Shown here piece by piece: positions 8,997 to 15,745 of a stretch of DNA of 64,000 nt. Position 1 is the stretch's first letter; each line of letters begins with the position of its first letter. The position numbers were made by a program, and so were the translations under genes. The stretch is from positions 1 to 64,000 of the forward strand of contig NZ_CP040518.1 of assembly GCF_005848555.1 (NCBI RefSeq), read 5' to 3'. A model generated the notes under the pieces. The model did no database searches, had not been told where the DNA came from, and saw nothing but the letters and a program-made list of their open reading frames with translations. The stretch is from Blautia sp. SC05B48. GTDB lineage: Bacteria; Bacillota; Clostridia; Lachnospirales; Lachnospiraceae.

Positions 8997-10291
8997 GATT
9001 CTTTCTCCTCCTGGTTTTTAAATACAATTTTTCCGTCACAGATGGTATAAAGCACTTTTCCCTTTACTTTCCAGCCATCAAACGGTGTGTTATGTCCTTT
9101 GGAAACAAATTTATTTTTATCGATAGCATACTCCTGCTCCGTATCCACGATGATCACATCTGCCGGATGGCCTTTCTGGAGAGTTCCTCTGTCAAGCCCG
9201 AGGATTTTCGCCGGATTCAGGCACATCTTCTCAACCATCTGTTTCAGTGTGATCACATCTTTTTCCACCAACTCTGTATAGGTGAGCGGAAGGCTTGTTT
9301 CCAGACCTACGATCCCAAATGGTGCATTCTTCATAGAACCTGTTTTTTCCTGTGTACTGTGCGGTGCATGGTCCGTGCTGATCACCTCGATGGTACCGTC
9401 TTTCAGGCCCTGTTTCAGTGCTTCCACATCCTTCGGTGTACGGAGTGGCGGATTCATCTTGTAATTCGGGTCATCTGTTTTAATATCATCTGATGAAAGG
9501 ATAAAATGGTGCGGGCATACTTCAGCTGTAATATTGTCGTATCCTTTTTCTTTTACGATCTTCATCATCTGGGCATCTCCATAAGTGGAACAGTGGCAGA
9601 GATGAAGATGGACTCCTGTCTCCAGCGCCAGAATGATATCTCTGGCTGTAATGGTATCTTCCACTGCATTGCAGATTCCGGGAAGCCCCAGTCTTTTGGC
9701 GTTCTCATCCTCATTCATGCATCCATCTCCACGCAGATCGATATCTTCACAATGGTCAAAAAACGGTACACCGCATTCTGCTGCGATCCTCATTGCTTCT
9801 TTACAAAGCGCTGTATTCATCACAGATTTACCATCCTCGGACACTGCCGGGATCCCCGCTTTCACCATTCCGGCAATATCTGCAAGTTCAGTACCTTTTT
9901 CTCCCATGGTGGCTGCACCTGCCTGAAGTACATGAATACCGGAAACCTGCGCAGCCTTGTTATGTACATAGTTTACCCGGTCCGGATTATCTATAGTGGG
10001 AGTTGTGTTTGGCATAGCAACTACAGTTGTCACACCACCACGTGCTGCCGCCGCCGCACCACTCTTGATATCTTCCTTATGTGTCTGGCCCGGATCACGA
10101 AAATGGACATGAAGGTCGATGATTCCCGGCATGACCAGCTTTCCTTTCGCATCGATCACACGGTCGCCATCTTTCTTTTTCAGCTTCTGACCTATTTCCG
10201 CAATGATTCCGTCTTCCAGATAAATATCGCCTGTTTTATCCGTATCTGTAGCCGCATCCACGATCCGGCCTCCTCGAATCAGAATCCCCAT
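8993..10291 (-). CDS. pyrC: Dihydroorotase, multifunctional-complex type
   Basis: 432 residues from the ATG at 10291, which has GAGGAGAACAGAA upstream; a further upstream frame to 10363 has no such site. Zinc ligands are seen in HVHFRDPGQTHKED near residue 60, the HCSTYGDAQ segment near 230, and STDHAPHS near 300. It makes dihydroorotate from carbamoyl aspartate. It heads the cluster pyrC-pyrF-pyrK-pyrD-pyrE. pyrB and the carbamoyl phosphate synthase genes are not in the window. I saw no PyrR-type attenuator in the upstream 150 bp. Confidence 0.95.
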   Translation of the reverse strand: MGILIRGGRIVDAATDTDKTGDIYLEDGIIAEIGQKLKKKDGDRVIDAKGKLVMPGIIDLHVHFRDPGQTHKEDIKSGAAAAARGGVTTVVAMPNTTPTIDNPDRVNYVHNKAAQVSGIHVLQAGAATMGEKGTELADIAGMVKAGIPAVSEDGKSVMNTALCKEAMRIAAECGVPFFDHCEDIDLRGDGCMNEDENAKRLGLPGICNAVEDTITARDIILALETGVHLHLCHCSTYGDAQMMKIVKEKGYDNITAEVCPHHFILSSDDIKTDDPNYKMNPPLRTPKDVEALKQGLKDGTIEVISTDHAPHSTQEKTGSMKNAPFGIVGLETSLPLTYTELVEKDVITLKQMVEKMCLNPAKILGLDRGTLQKGHPADVIIVDTEQEYAIDKNKFVSKGHNTPFDGWKVKGKVLYTICDGKIVFKNQEEKES

Positions 10292-10443
10292 TTCTGTTCT
10301 CCTCTCATCCTGTATTTTCAAAGCAGATTCTTCAATCCGCTTGCATTCTACTATATCATACACGATATTTCTCTATTTATAAAGATTTTTTTACAAAGCA
10401 ATTTCGCCCCTTTTTACACCCCGGAATTGTTGGAATTTTCTCC

Positions 10444-10472
10444 TTGACATTTCAAAACACGGGTTATATAAT
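10444..10472 (+). promoter_or_regulatory. Consensus sigma-A promoter of the cold-shock gene
   Basis: TTGACA (10444-10449), 17-bp spacer, TATAAT (10467-10472): a perfect consensus match. The predicted start near 10479 gives a leader of about 137 nt, long for a 66-residue protein. The stretch 10292-10443, between the divergent pyrC and this promoter, shows nothing else I can name. Confidence 0.85.
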
Positions 10473-10497
10473 CAGAGCATGGCAAGATATTTAATGT

Positions 10498-10561
10498 AAA
10501 ATCACTAGTTTTTAGAGATTATATTTACATGAATATAGTCTGTGAAATCTGGTGATTTTTT
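10498..10561 (+). promoter_or_regulatory. Structured leader of the cold-shock mRNA, terminator-like
   Basis: Arms AAAATCACTAG (10498-10508) and CTGGTGATTTT (10549-10559) can pair along 11 bases with one G-U. The second arm runs into a T tract (10556-10561). Inside is a smaller AATAT/ATATT hairpin. The structure could be a transcription attenuator or a temperature-sensitive cold-shock leader; the sequence alone does not decide. Confidence 0.5.
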
Positions 10562-10615
10562 ATTATCATCAGAAGGCTATTTTAATTTTTTTTATTTTTA
10601 TGGAGGTAACACAAA

Positions 10616-10816
10616 ATGAACAAGGGAACTGTAAAATGGTTCAACGCAGAAAAAGGTTATGGTTTTATCACAGGTGAGGACGGACAGGATGTATTCGTAC
10701 ACTTCTCCGCTATCAATGGTGAAGGCTTCAAATCTCTTGAAGAAGGACAGGCTGTATCCTACGACTTAACAGAGGGCGCTCGCGGAATGCAGGCTGCTAA
10801 CGTTACAAAGTTATAA
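10616..10816 (+). CDS. Cold-shock protein (CspA/CspB family)
   Basis: 66 residues, one OB-fold cold-shock domain. RNA-binding motifs RNP1 (KGYGFIT, residues 14-20) and RNP2 (VFVHFSAI, 27-34) are intact. It is an RNA chaperone that melts mRNA structure. The start has TGGAGGTAACACAAA upstream. It is transcribed alone from its own promoter, divergent from pyrC, and ends in its own terminator. Confidence 0.96.
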   Translation: MNKGTVKWFNAEKGYGFITGEDGQDVFVHFSAINGEGFKSLEEGQAVSYDLTEGARGMQAANVTKL

Positions 10817-10844
10817 TTCTATAACCATAAAAAACGTATAAGTC

Positions 10845-10878
10845 AAAACGGGGCTGCTTTATGGCAGACCCGTTTTTT
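10845..10878 (+). terminator. Terminator of the cold-shock gene
   Basis: Stem AAAACGGG-CTGC / GCAG-CCCGTTTT with one internal mismatch, then six T residues (10873-10878), 29 bp after the stop codon. Confidence 0.85.
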
Positions 10879-10904
10879 ATTGTATTATAATTTATCCTGT
10901 ATAT

Positions 10905-10937
10905 AAAAATCCCCGGGATGCTTCAACCCATCCCGGG
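10905..10937 (-). terminator. Terminator of the 84-residue membrane protein gene
   Basis: Perfect nine-base arms CCCGGGATG / CATCCCGGG (10912-10920 and 10929-10937), followed on the minus strand by GATTTTTAT. It faces the cold-shock terminator. Confidence 0.8.
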
Positions 10938-10961
10938 AACCCATCACTTCATATGTGTTTT

Positions 10962-11216
10962 CTATTCCGCACTGTCTGAAGATAATCCGGAAATATAATC
11001 TGTCAATGCAGAAGTATCCATCACAGTATCCACCTTCACACTGGCTTCCTTCGCCTGGATCTTGGCGTATGCGGAATATCCGATCCAGCCCACAAGCAGA
11101 ACCGCGATGAGGATCCATGCCGCCATCTCAAGTACAAATTCTGCGCGCTCCTTCTTCAGGGCACTGTTTCGCGAGTATTTACTGTTTTTATATTTGTCAA
11201 CTTTCTTCTGGCTCAT
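10962..11216 (-). CDS. Small single-pass membrane protein of unknown function
   Basis: 84 residues. A strongly basic N-terminus (MSQKKVDKYKNSKYSRNSAL) is followed by one hydrophobic segment (about residues 30-52) and a 30-residue polar tail, which predicts a type II or tail-exposed protein. The ATG at 11216 has AAAGGAG seven bases upstream, so the longer frame to 11252 was not used. No enzyme motif. It is monocistronic with its own terminator. Confidence 0.65.
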   Translation of the reverse strand: MSQKKVDKYKNSKYSRNSALKKERAEFVLEMAAWILIAVLLVGWIGYSAYAKIQAKEASVKVDTVMDTSALTDYISGLSSDSAE

Positions 11217-11333
11217 TGTCTTTCTCCTTTGCCGCTTCAATACTTCGTTCATTATAGCACACTTGTTTTCAAAAGGAAAGCAGCAACTCCCTGAAGAAAT
11301 GTGATAATTTTCTGAACTGGAGATTTTCTCTGA

Positions 11334-12173
11334 TCAGACTGCTACGATAACGCCACCATCATTGGCATACATACTGCTGACACCGGCAGTATCCATAACT
11401 ACGATCTTTGCAGGATTCAGTTTCTCACGGATAGCCTCCTCCAGCATCTTCGCTCTTTCCGGACAATTGCAGTGAGTGATGGCAACTGTCTTTTCCGGAA
11501 TGTTGATTCCCTTCTCTCCAATGTGATCCACCATTTTTACGATTGCTTTATTCATGCCTCTTGCCTGGTCCAGCTGACAGATCGTTCCTTCCGGAGTAGA
11601 TCCCATAACCGGCTTGATCTTCAGCGCACTGGCCACCAGAGCTTTCACTCTGCTCAAACGTCCGTTCTTGCGCAGAGTTTCCAGATTCTCCAACACAAAA
11701 AATGTGCTCATCTCTTCAATATATTTCTCTACTTCACTTACTACTTCTCCAAAAGAAAGTCCCTTTTCTTCACACTCCATGATCTTCATGGCAATCAGAC
11801 TCTGACCACCGGATGCAGATTTGGAATTAAATACATGAACCTTTTTCTCCGGCTGCTCTTCCAGGAACAGGTTTTTTCCAAGAATTGCACTGTTATAGGA
11901 ACCGCTCAATTCTGACGAAAGTGTCACCGCATAAATATGTTCCGCATCACACTCATATGCCTTCATATAGCGTTCCGGAGAAGGGCATGCAGACTTGGGG
12001 CATTCCGGGCAGGCCGCAACCTTCTTTAAAAAATCTTTCTGATCGAAATTCTCATCATCTATAATATTCTCACCACCCACCGTCAACGTCAGTGGTATGG
12101 ATTCAATCCTGCCGTCATTTTTCCATTCATCTAAAAGCTCCCCACAGCTATCTATCGCAATCTTATAGCTCAA
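11334..12173 (-). CDS. DegV family fatty-acid-binding protein
   Basis: 279 residues. DegV proteins bind a fatty acid in a two-domain EDD fold and some (FakB) present it to a fatty acid kinase. Signatures seen: SSELSGSYNSA near residue 86, SKSASGGQ near 116, ENLETLRKNGRLSR near 155 and the final ANDGGVIVAV. Unusually the N-terminal half has a CPECPKSACPSP cluster of cysteines near 54-64, in the place where DegV proteins have a STSQPS-like ligand loop. No fatty acid kinase gene (fakA) is nearby. Confidence 0.9.
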   Translation of the reverse strand: MSYKIAIDSCGELLDEWKNDGRIESIPLTLTVGGENIIDDENFDQKDFLKKVAACPECPKSACPSPERYMKAYECDAEHIYAVTLSSELSGSYNSAILGKNLFLEEQPEKKVHVFNSKSASGGQSLIAMKIMECEEKGLSFGEVVSEVEKYIEEMSTFFVLENLETLRKNGRLSRVKALVASALKIKPVMGSTPEGTICQLDQARGMNKAIVKMVDHIGEKGINIPEKTVAITHCNCPERAKMLEEAIREKLNPAKIVVMDTAGVSSMYANDGGVIVAV

Positions 12174-12332
12174 TTATATCGTCCTCTTTTCCATTATATG
12201 TAGTATTCAATACCACATCTATCGTATCACATAAACAGATATTTGAAAAGAGTTTTTTAAAAAGTCTGTCCTTTTTTCTTTATCTGAGATATAATGTCTA
12301 CACGCGATCACATAAAAGAAAGGAAGTGCGGC

Positions 12333-12836
12333 ATGCTTGCATTAAGGATCACTGATATCCGGGATTTCACAAACAAACTTTTTATAGGAGAAGTATTTGA
12401 TAAATTCTGTCTGTCCGAAGCGACTGTGACTACTTTTAATACTTTTACCATTGATGGAAGGCTTCAGAAAGATTTTTTTGATACAGACAGCATGAACAGA
12501 TTTGCAGAGCACGGCCGGACACATTCTCTCTGGAAGGACATCAGACCTTTCTGCTGGTCTGTGATCCGCGGTAAGCGTACACCCTTAAGCTTCAGGATCG
12601 TGCTGCATTTAAGTCGGAGCGGAGTTGAAGCCGCAATGAGAAATACAGATTTCGGAATTTCCTCCGAACAGATAGACGGACTATTCTTAAATCTTCAATT
12701 TAAAAATAACAGCCTTCTTTGTACTACCGGAACCTCGCTCAAAACATTCTCTATGGATAAACGCCCGGAGCAGTTCTGGGATGATATGATCCTGAGCTTT
12801 CTGTCCAGGAATCAGATTCTTTTTGAAAGGCTGTAG
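12333..12836 (+). CDS. DUF5721-like protein
   Basis: 167 residues from the ATG at 12333, chosen because AAAGGAAG precedes it; in-frame ATG at 12294 has none. It begins MLALRITDIRDFTNKLFIGE and contains TTFNTFTIDG near residue 32, which resembles Lachnospiraceae proteins grouped as DUF5721. It has no signal peptide, membrane segment or catalytic motif that I recognise. It is transcribed divergently from the DegV gene and converges on the Spo0A-type gene with no gap (the stop codons abut). Confidence 0.7.
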   Translation: MLALRITDIRDFTNKLFIGEVFDKFCLSEATVTTFNTFTIDGRLQKDFFDTDSMNRFAEHGRTHSLWKDIRPFCWSVIRGKRTPLSFRIVLHLSRSGVEAAMRNTDFGISSEQIDGLFLNLQFKNNSLLCTTGTSLKTFSMDKRPEQFWDDMILSFLSRNQILFERL

Positions 12837-13169
12837 TCAATTCTCTTCTTCTATTTCCCTCAGGTAATACGCAAGCATATCAATAAATTCACTGTTGGTA
12901 GGCTTGTATTCCAGAGGATATCCTGCAATCTCATCCAGCAGTTTTTTATTTCCTTCCCAACACACATTTACCATTGTTCTGATATCATGCTCAATATTGG
13001 TAGGTGTTGATCTGTACTTCCGTGCCAGGCATGGATAAATGTCCTTTGTGATCCGCAATGGTTTACACTGATCCCCCATAGAAATCTTTACCGCTTCCGC
13101 AACGAAAAAATATCCTTTGTATTTCGAATTTGCGCCAAGTCTTCTGATCAATCCGTACACCTTTTTCAT
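12837..13169 (-). CDS. Stand-alone Spo0A-type C-terminal DNA-binding protein
   Basis: 110 residues from the ATG at 13169 (GGAGG upstream). The sequence YPCLARKYRSTPTNIEHDIR near residues 45-64 followed by VNVCWEGN matches the trans-activation/DNA-binding domain of Spo0A, whose recognition helix binds 0A boxes. The receiver domain that normally controls Spo0A is missing, and there is no truncated receiver upstream, so this looks like a natural single-domain protein. It could bind 0A-like sites independently of phosphorylation. A full-length spo0A is not in the window. Confidence 0.8.
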   Translation of the reverse strand: MKKVYGLIRRLGANSKYKGYFFVAEAVKISMGDQCKPLRITKDIYPCLARKYRSTPTNIEHDIRTMVNVCWEGNKKLLDEIAGYPLEYKPTNSEFIDMLAYYLREIEEEN

Positions 13170-13388
13170 ACATTTGTTCCTCCATTTCATTCTTTTCTCT
13201 TTTCAAAAGCACTCCCTTACATATAATACGACACTTATCTATATTTTTCGCTTTCTTCTGAAAATTTATTTTATACATATTAGATACTAATTTAAATTTT
13301 TAGTCATATTTTACAGGTTATTTTTATTTAATATCTATTATTTTATTTAAATTTCCTTGAATTGTGTTAAAGATACGCATATTGTTAT
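13170..13388 (-). other. AT-rich upstream region of the Spo0A-type gene, no gene seen
   Basis: About 220 bp, very rich in A and T. I saw no open frame with a ribosome binding site, no clear promoter with consensus boxes, and no RNA motif. It must hold the promoter of the minus-strand gene, since the next element upstream is the htpG terminator. Confidence 0.4.
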
Positions 13389-13429
13389 AAAAAAAGCAAA
13401 GGCTTCGCCCCATTACGGGCGAAGCCTTT
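13389..13429 (-). terminator. Terminator of htpG
   Basis: Perfect 13-base arms AAAGGCTTCGCCC / GGGCGAAGCCTTT (13398-13410 and 13417-13429), loop of six, then GCTTTTTTTAT on the minus strand. Confidence 0.9.
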
Positions 13430-13449
13430 CGATCGTTTTGTATGTCGTT

Positions 13450-15504
13450 TTATTTTGTAAGAACCATAAGGATATCGTTGCTTCTCTTTACAAATTTTGT
13501 CATTTCCTCCGGAGAAAGCTGTTTATGACTCATCATTGCAAGATCATAAAGCTGTTCACAGATCACCGGAACATACTCTGACCCCTGATTTTCTGCTATA
13601 AATCTTACAAGAGGATGATTTGCATTCAGTACAAGTACTTCCTGACCGCCGAACATATTCGGATCCATTCCGTACATATTGTACATTTTCATCATATCCT
13701 GCATACGGCGACTCTCCTCAGGAAGAGTGATCATCGCTGCAGTTCCCTCATTTTTCAGCTTCTCCACTTTTACTTCAAGTTTATCCTTGCCAAGATTCTT
13801 ACGGAACACTTCAGTAAGTGTCTTGACTGTTGTTTCATCCGTTTCTCCGTCTTCACGAAGCTCTTCTGTCAGATCTGCATCAATTCTCTTGAACTGGATC
13901 GTCTGATCCTGCTGTTCAAGATGGGAAATAAACTGTGAATCGATCACATGCTTCAGCAGTACAGCATCTTTACCCGCTTCACGGAACATATTAATGTACT
14001 GGCTCTGCTGTACCTCATCGGTCACGTAATAGATGACCGTTTTTTCCGGTTCCTCATTCTGGGATCCTTCGGAAGCTTTCTCCTCTGTCTTCTCCTCTTC
14101 AACTGCTTTTGTTTCTTCTTTTTTATTTTCCTCAATGCAATCTTTCAGGGTAAGATATTTGCCGTCCAGATTCTTAAAGAGGATATAATCGTTCATCTTC
14201 TCACCAAATTTCGCATCCTTGATGCATCCAAATTTGATAAATGGGCTGATATCATCCCAGTACTTCTCATAAGACTCCCTGTCTGTCTTGCACATTCCGG
14301 TGAGCTTATCTGCTACTTTCTTGGTGATGTATTCAGAAATCTTTTTCACAAAACCATCATTCTGCAGCGCAGAACGGGAAACATTCAGTGGAAGATCCGG
14401 GCAGTCGATCACACCTTTCAGAAGAAGAAGGAATTCCGGAATCACCTCTTTGATGTTATCTGCAATAAATACCTGATTATTATAAAGCTTGATGGTTCCC
14501 TCAATGGAATCATACTCTGTCCTGATCTTCGGGAAATACAGGATACCCTTCAGGTTGAACGGATAGTCCATATTCAGATGAATCCAGAACAGCGGCTCCT
14601 TGTAATCCATAAATACCTTACGGTAAAATTCTTTATATTCTTCATCCGTACACTCATTTGGATGCTTCATCCAGAGCGGCTGTGTATCGCTTAAGGATAC
14701 CGGCCGTTTATTGATCTTTACTTTATCTTTGGCAGGAGAAACTTCCACAACTTCTTTCTCGCCTTTATCATTCTCCTTTTCCTCTGTCTTAGCATCCTCA
14801 TGGATATGCTCAACTACCACATCATCTTCACGGAGATCTGCCTCATCGATCGTTTCATACTCCTGTTCAGCATTTGCTTTGGAAAGATAGATATTTACCG
14901 GCATAAAAGAACAGTACTTCTCAATAACCTCTCTCATACGATATTCATTGGCAAACTCCAGGCTTTCCTCATTGAGGAAAAGAGTGATCTCTGTTCCCGG
15001 TTCTGTTTTGTTTCCGTCTGCCATCTCATACTCTGTACCGCCGTCACAGGTCCAATGTACCGGTGTGGAACCCTCTTTGTAAGAGAGAGTATCGATATGA
15101 ACTTCATCTGCAACCATAAATGCAGAATAAAATCCAAGTCCGAAATGACCGATCATCTGATCATCGGTTGTTTTATCCTTATATTTCTCAAGGAACTCTG
15201 TAGCACCGGAAAAAGCGATCTGTGTGATATATTCCTCTACTTCATCTGCTGTCATACCAATACCGTTATCGATAAACTTCAGGGTTTTCTGATCCGGATC
15301 AACGATAACATTTACAGCCGGTTTGTAACCTTCCGGGAATGTATAATCTCCCATAACTTCCAGCTTTCTCAGTTTGGTGATCGCATCGCATCCGTTGGAG
15401 ATCATCTCTCTTACAAAAATATCATGGTCGGAATATAACCATTTCTTGATGATCGGAAAAATATTTTCACTGTTGATTGATAAACTGCCATGTTTTGCTG
15501 ACAT
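13450..15504 (-). CDS. htpG: Molecular chaperone HtpG (Hsp90)
   Basis: 684 residues, start ATG at 15504 with AAAGGAG upstream. The GHKL ATP-binding motifs are visible: EMISNGCDA near residue 33, FIDNGIGMT near 80 and GHFGLGFYSAFMV near 122. The protein is longer than the usual 620-630 residues because of two highly charged inserts: one near residues 225-255, like the linker of eukaryotic Hsp90, and one near 490-520 rich in Glu and Lys. It is a cytosolic ATP-dependent chaperone. It is monocistronic, controlled by a promoter overlapped by a CIRCE operator, and closed by a strong terminator. Confidence 0.97.
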   Translation of the reverse strand: MSAKHGSLSINSENIFPIIKKWLYSDHDIFVREMISNGCDAITKLRKLEVMGDYTFPEGYKPAVNVIVDPDQKTLKFIDNGIGMTADEVEEYITQIAFSGATEFLEKYKDKTTDDQMIGHFGLGFYSAFMVADEVHIDTLSYKEGSTPVHWTCDGGTEYEMADGNKTEPGTEITLFLNEESLEFANEYRMREVIEKYCSFMPVNIYLSKANAEQEYETIDEADLREDDVVVEHIHEDAKTEEKENDKGEKEVVEVSPAKDKVKINKRPVSLSDTQPLWMKHPNECTDEEYKEFYRKVFMDYKEPLFWIHLNMDYPFNLKGILYFPKIRTEYDSIEGTIKLYNNQVFIADNIKEVIPEFLLLLKGVIDCPDLPLNVSRSALQNDGFVKKISEYITKKVADKLTGMCKTDRESYEKYWDDISPFIKFGCIKDAKFGEKMNDYILFKNLDGKYLTLKDCIEENKKEETKAVEEEKTEEKASEGSQNEEPEKTVIYYVTDEVQQSQYINMFREAGKDAVLLKHVIDSQFISHLEQQDQTIQFKRIDADLTEELREDGETDETTVKTLTEVFRKNLGKDKLEVKVEKLKNEGTAAMITLPEESRRMQDMMKMYNMYGMDPNMFGGQEVLVLNANHPLVRFIAENQGSEYVPVICEQLYDLAMMSHKQLSPEEMTKFVKRSNDILMVLTK

Positions 15505-15622
15505 ATATGTCACTCTCCTTTTGTTTTTATTTTTATTTCTGATGTTCCGGCAGAGCCGGAAACCTGTTGTTCTTTTCAATAAATATATACTAATACGACT
15601 TTTTACAAAAGTCAAGAAAAAT

Positions 15623-15649
15623 TTAGCACTCATCATTATAGAGTGCTAG
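15623..15649 (-). promoter_or_regulatory. CIRCE operator (HrcA site) of htpG
   Basis: TTAGCACTC, nine bases, GAGTGCTAG: the CIRCE inverted repeat with one mismatch in 18 arm positions (consensus TTAGCACTC-N9-GAGTGCTAA). HrcA represses through this element until heat shock. Confidence 0.9.
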
Positions 15650-15663
15650 TAACAGCATGTAAA
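15635..15663 (-). promoter_or_regulatory. htpG promoter with -10 box inside the CIRCE spacer
   Basis: On the minus strand TTTACA (15658-15663), 17 bp, TATAAT (15635-15640). The TATAAT falls within the nine-base CIRCE spacer, so bound HrcA would cover the -10 box directly. A second possible pair, TTGACT (15610-15615) and TAGTAT (15587-15592), also 17 bp apart, lies downstream of CIRCE. Confidence 0.8.
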
Positions 15664-15680
15664 ACGGATCTCTATGTGCA

Positions 15681-15715
15681 AAAAAATCCCTCCGTACGTT
15701 TTTTTGTACGGAGGG
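15681..15715 (-). terminator. Terminator of the surface protein gene
   Basis: Perfect ten-base arms CCCTCCGTAC / GTACGGAGGG (15688-15697 and 15706-15715), followed on the minus strand by ATTTTTTT. Confidence 0.9.
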
Positions 15716-15745
15716 TGCTGTAAAACAATCTTCTACATTCTGTTC

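Noticed and set aside
10292-10443. Possible PyrR attenuator before pyrC
   Set aside because: No PyrR-binding loop or terminator/antiterminator pair could be found.
9506-10447. 313-codon plus-strand frame
   Set aside because: Antisense to pyrC; no ribosome binding site and no recognisable domain.
15615-15616. Mobile element boundary at the htpG/surface protein junction
   Set aside because: The inverted repeats here are CIRCE and a terminator; no transposase or target duplication is seen.
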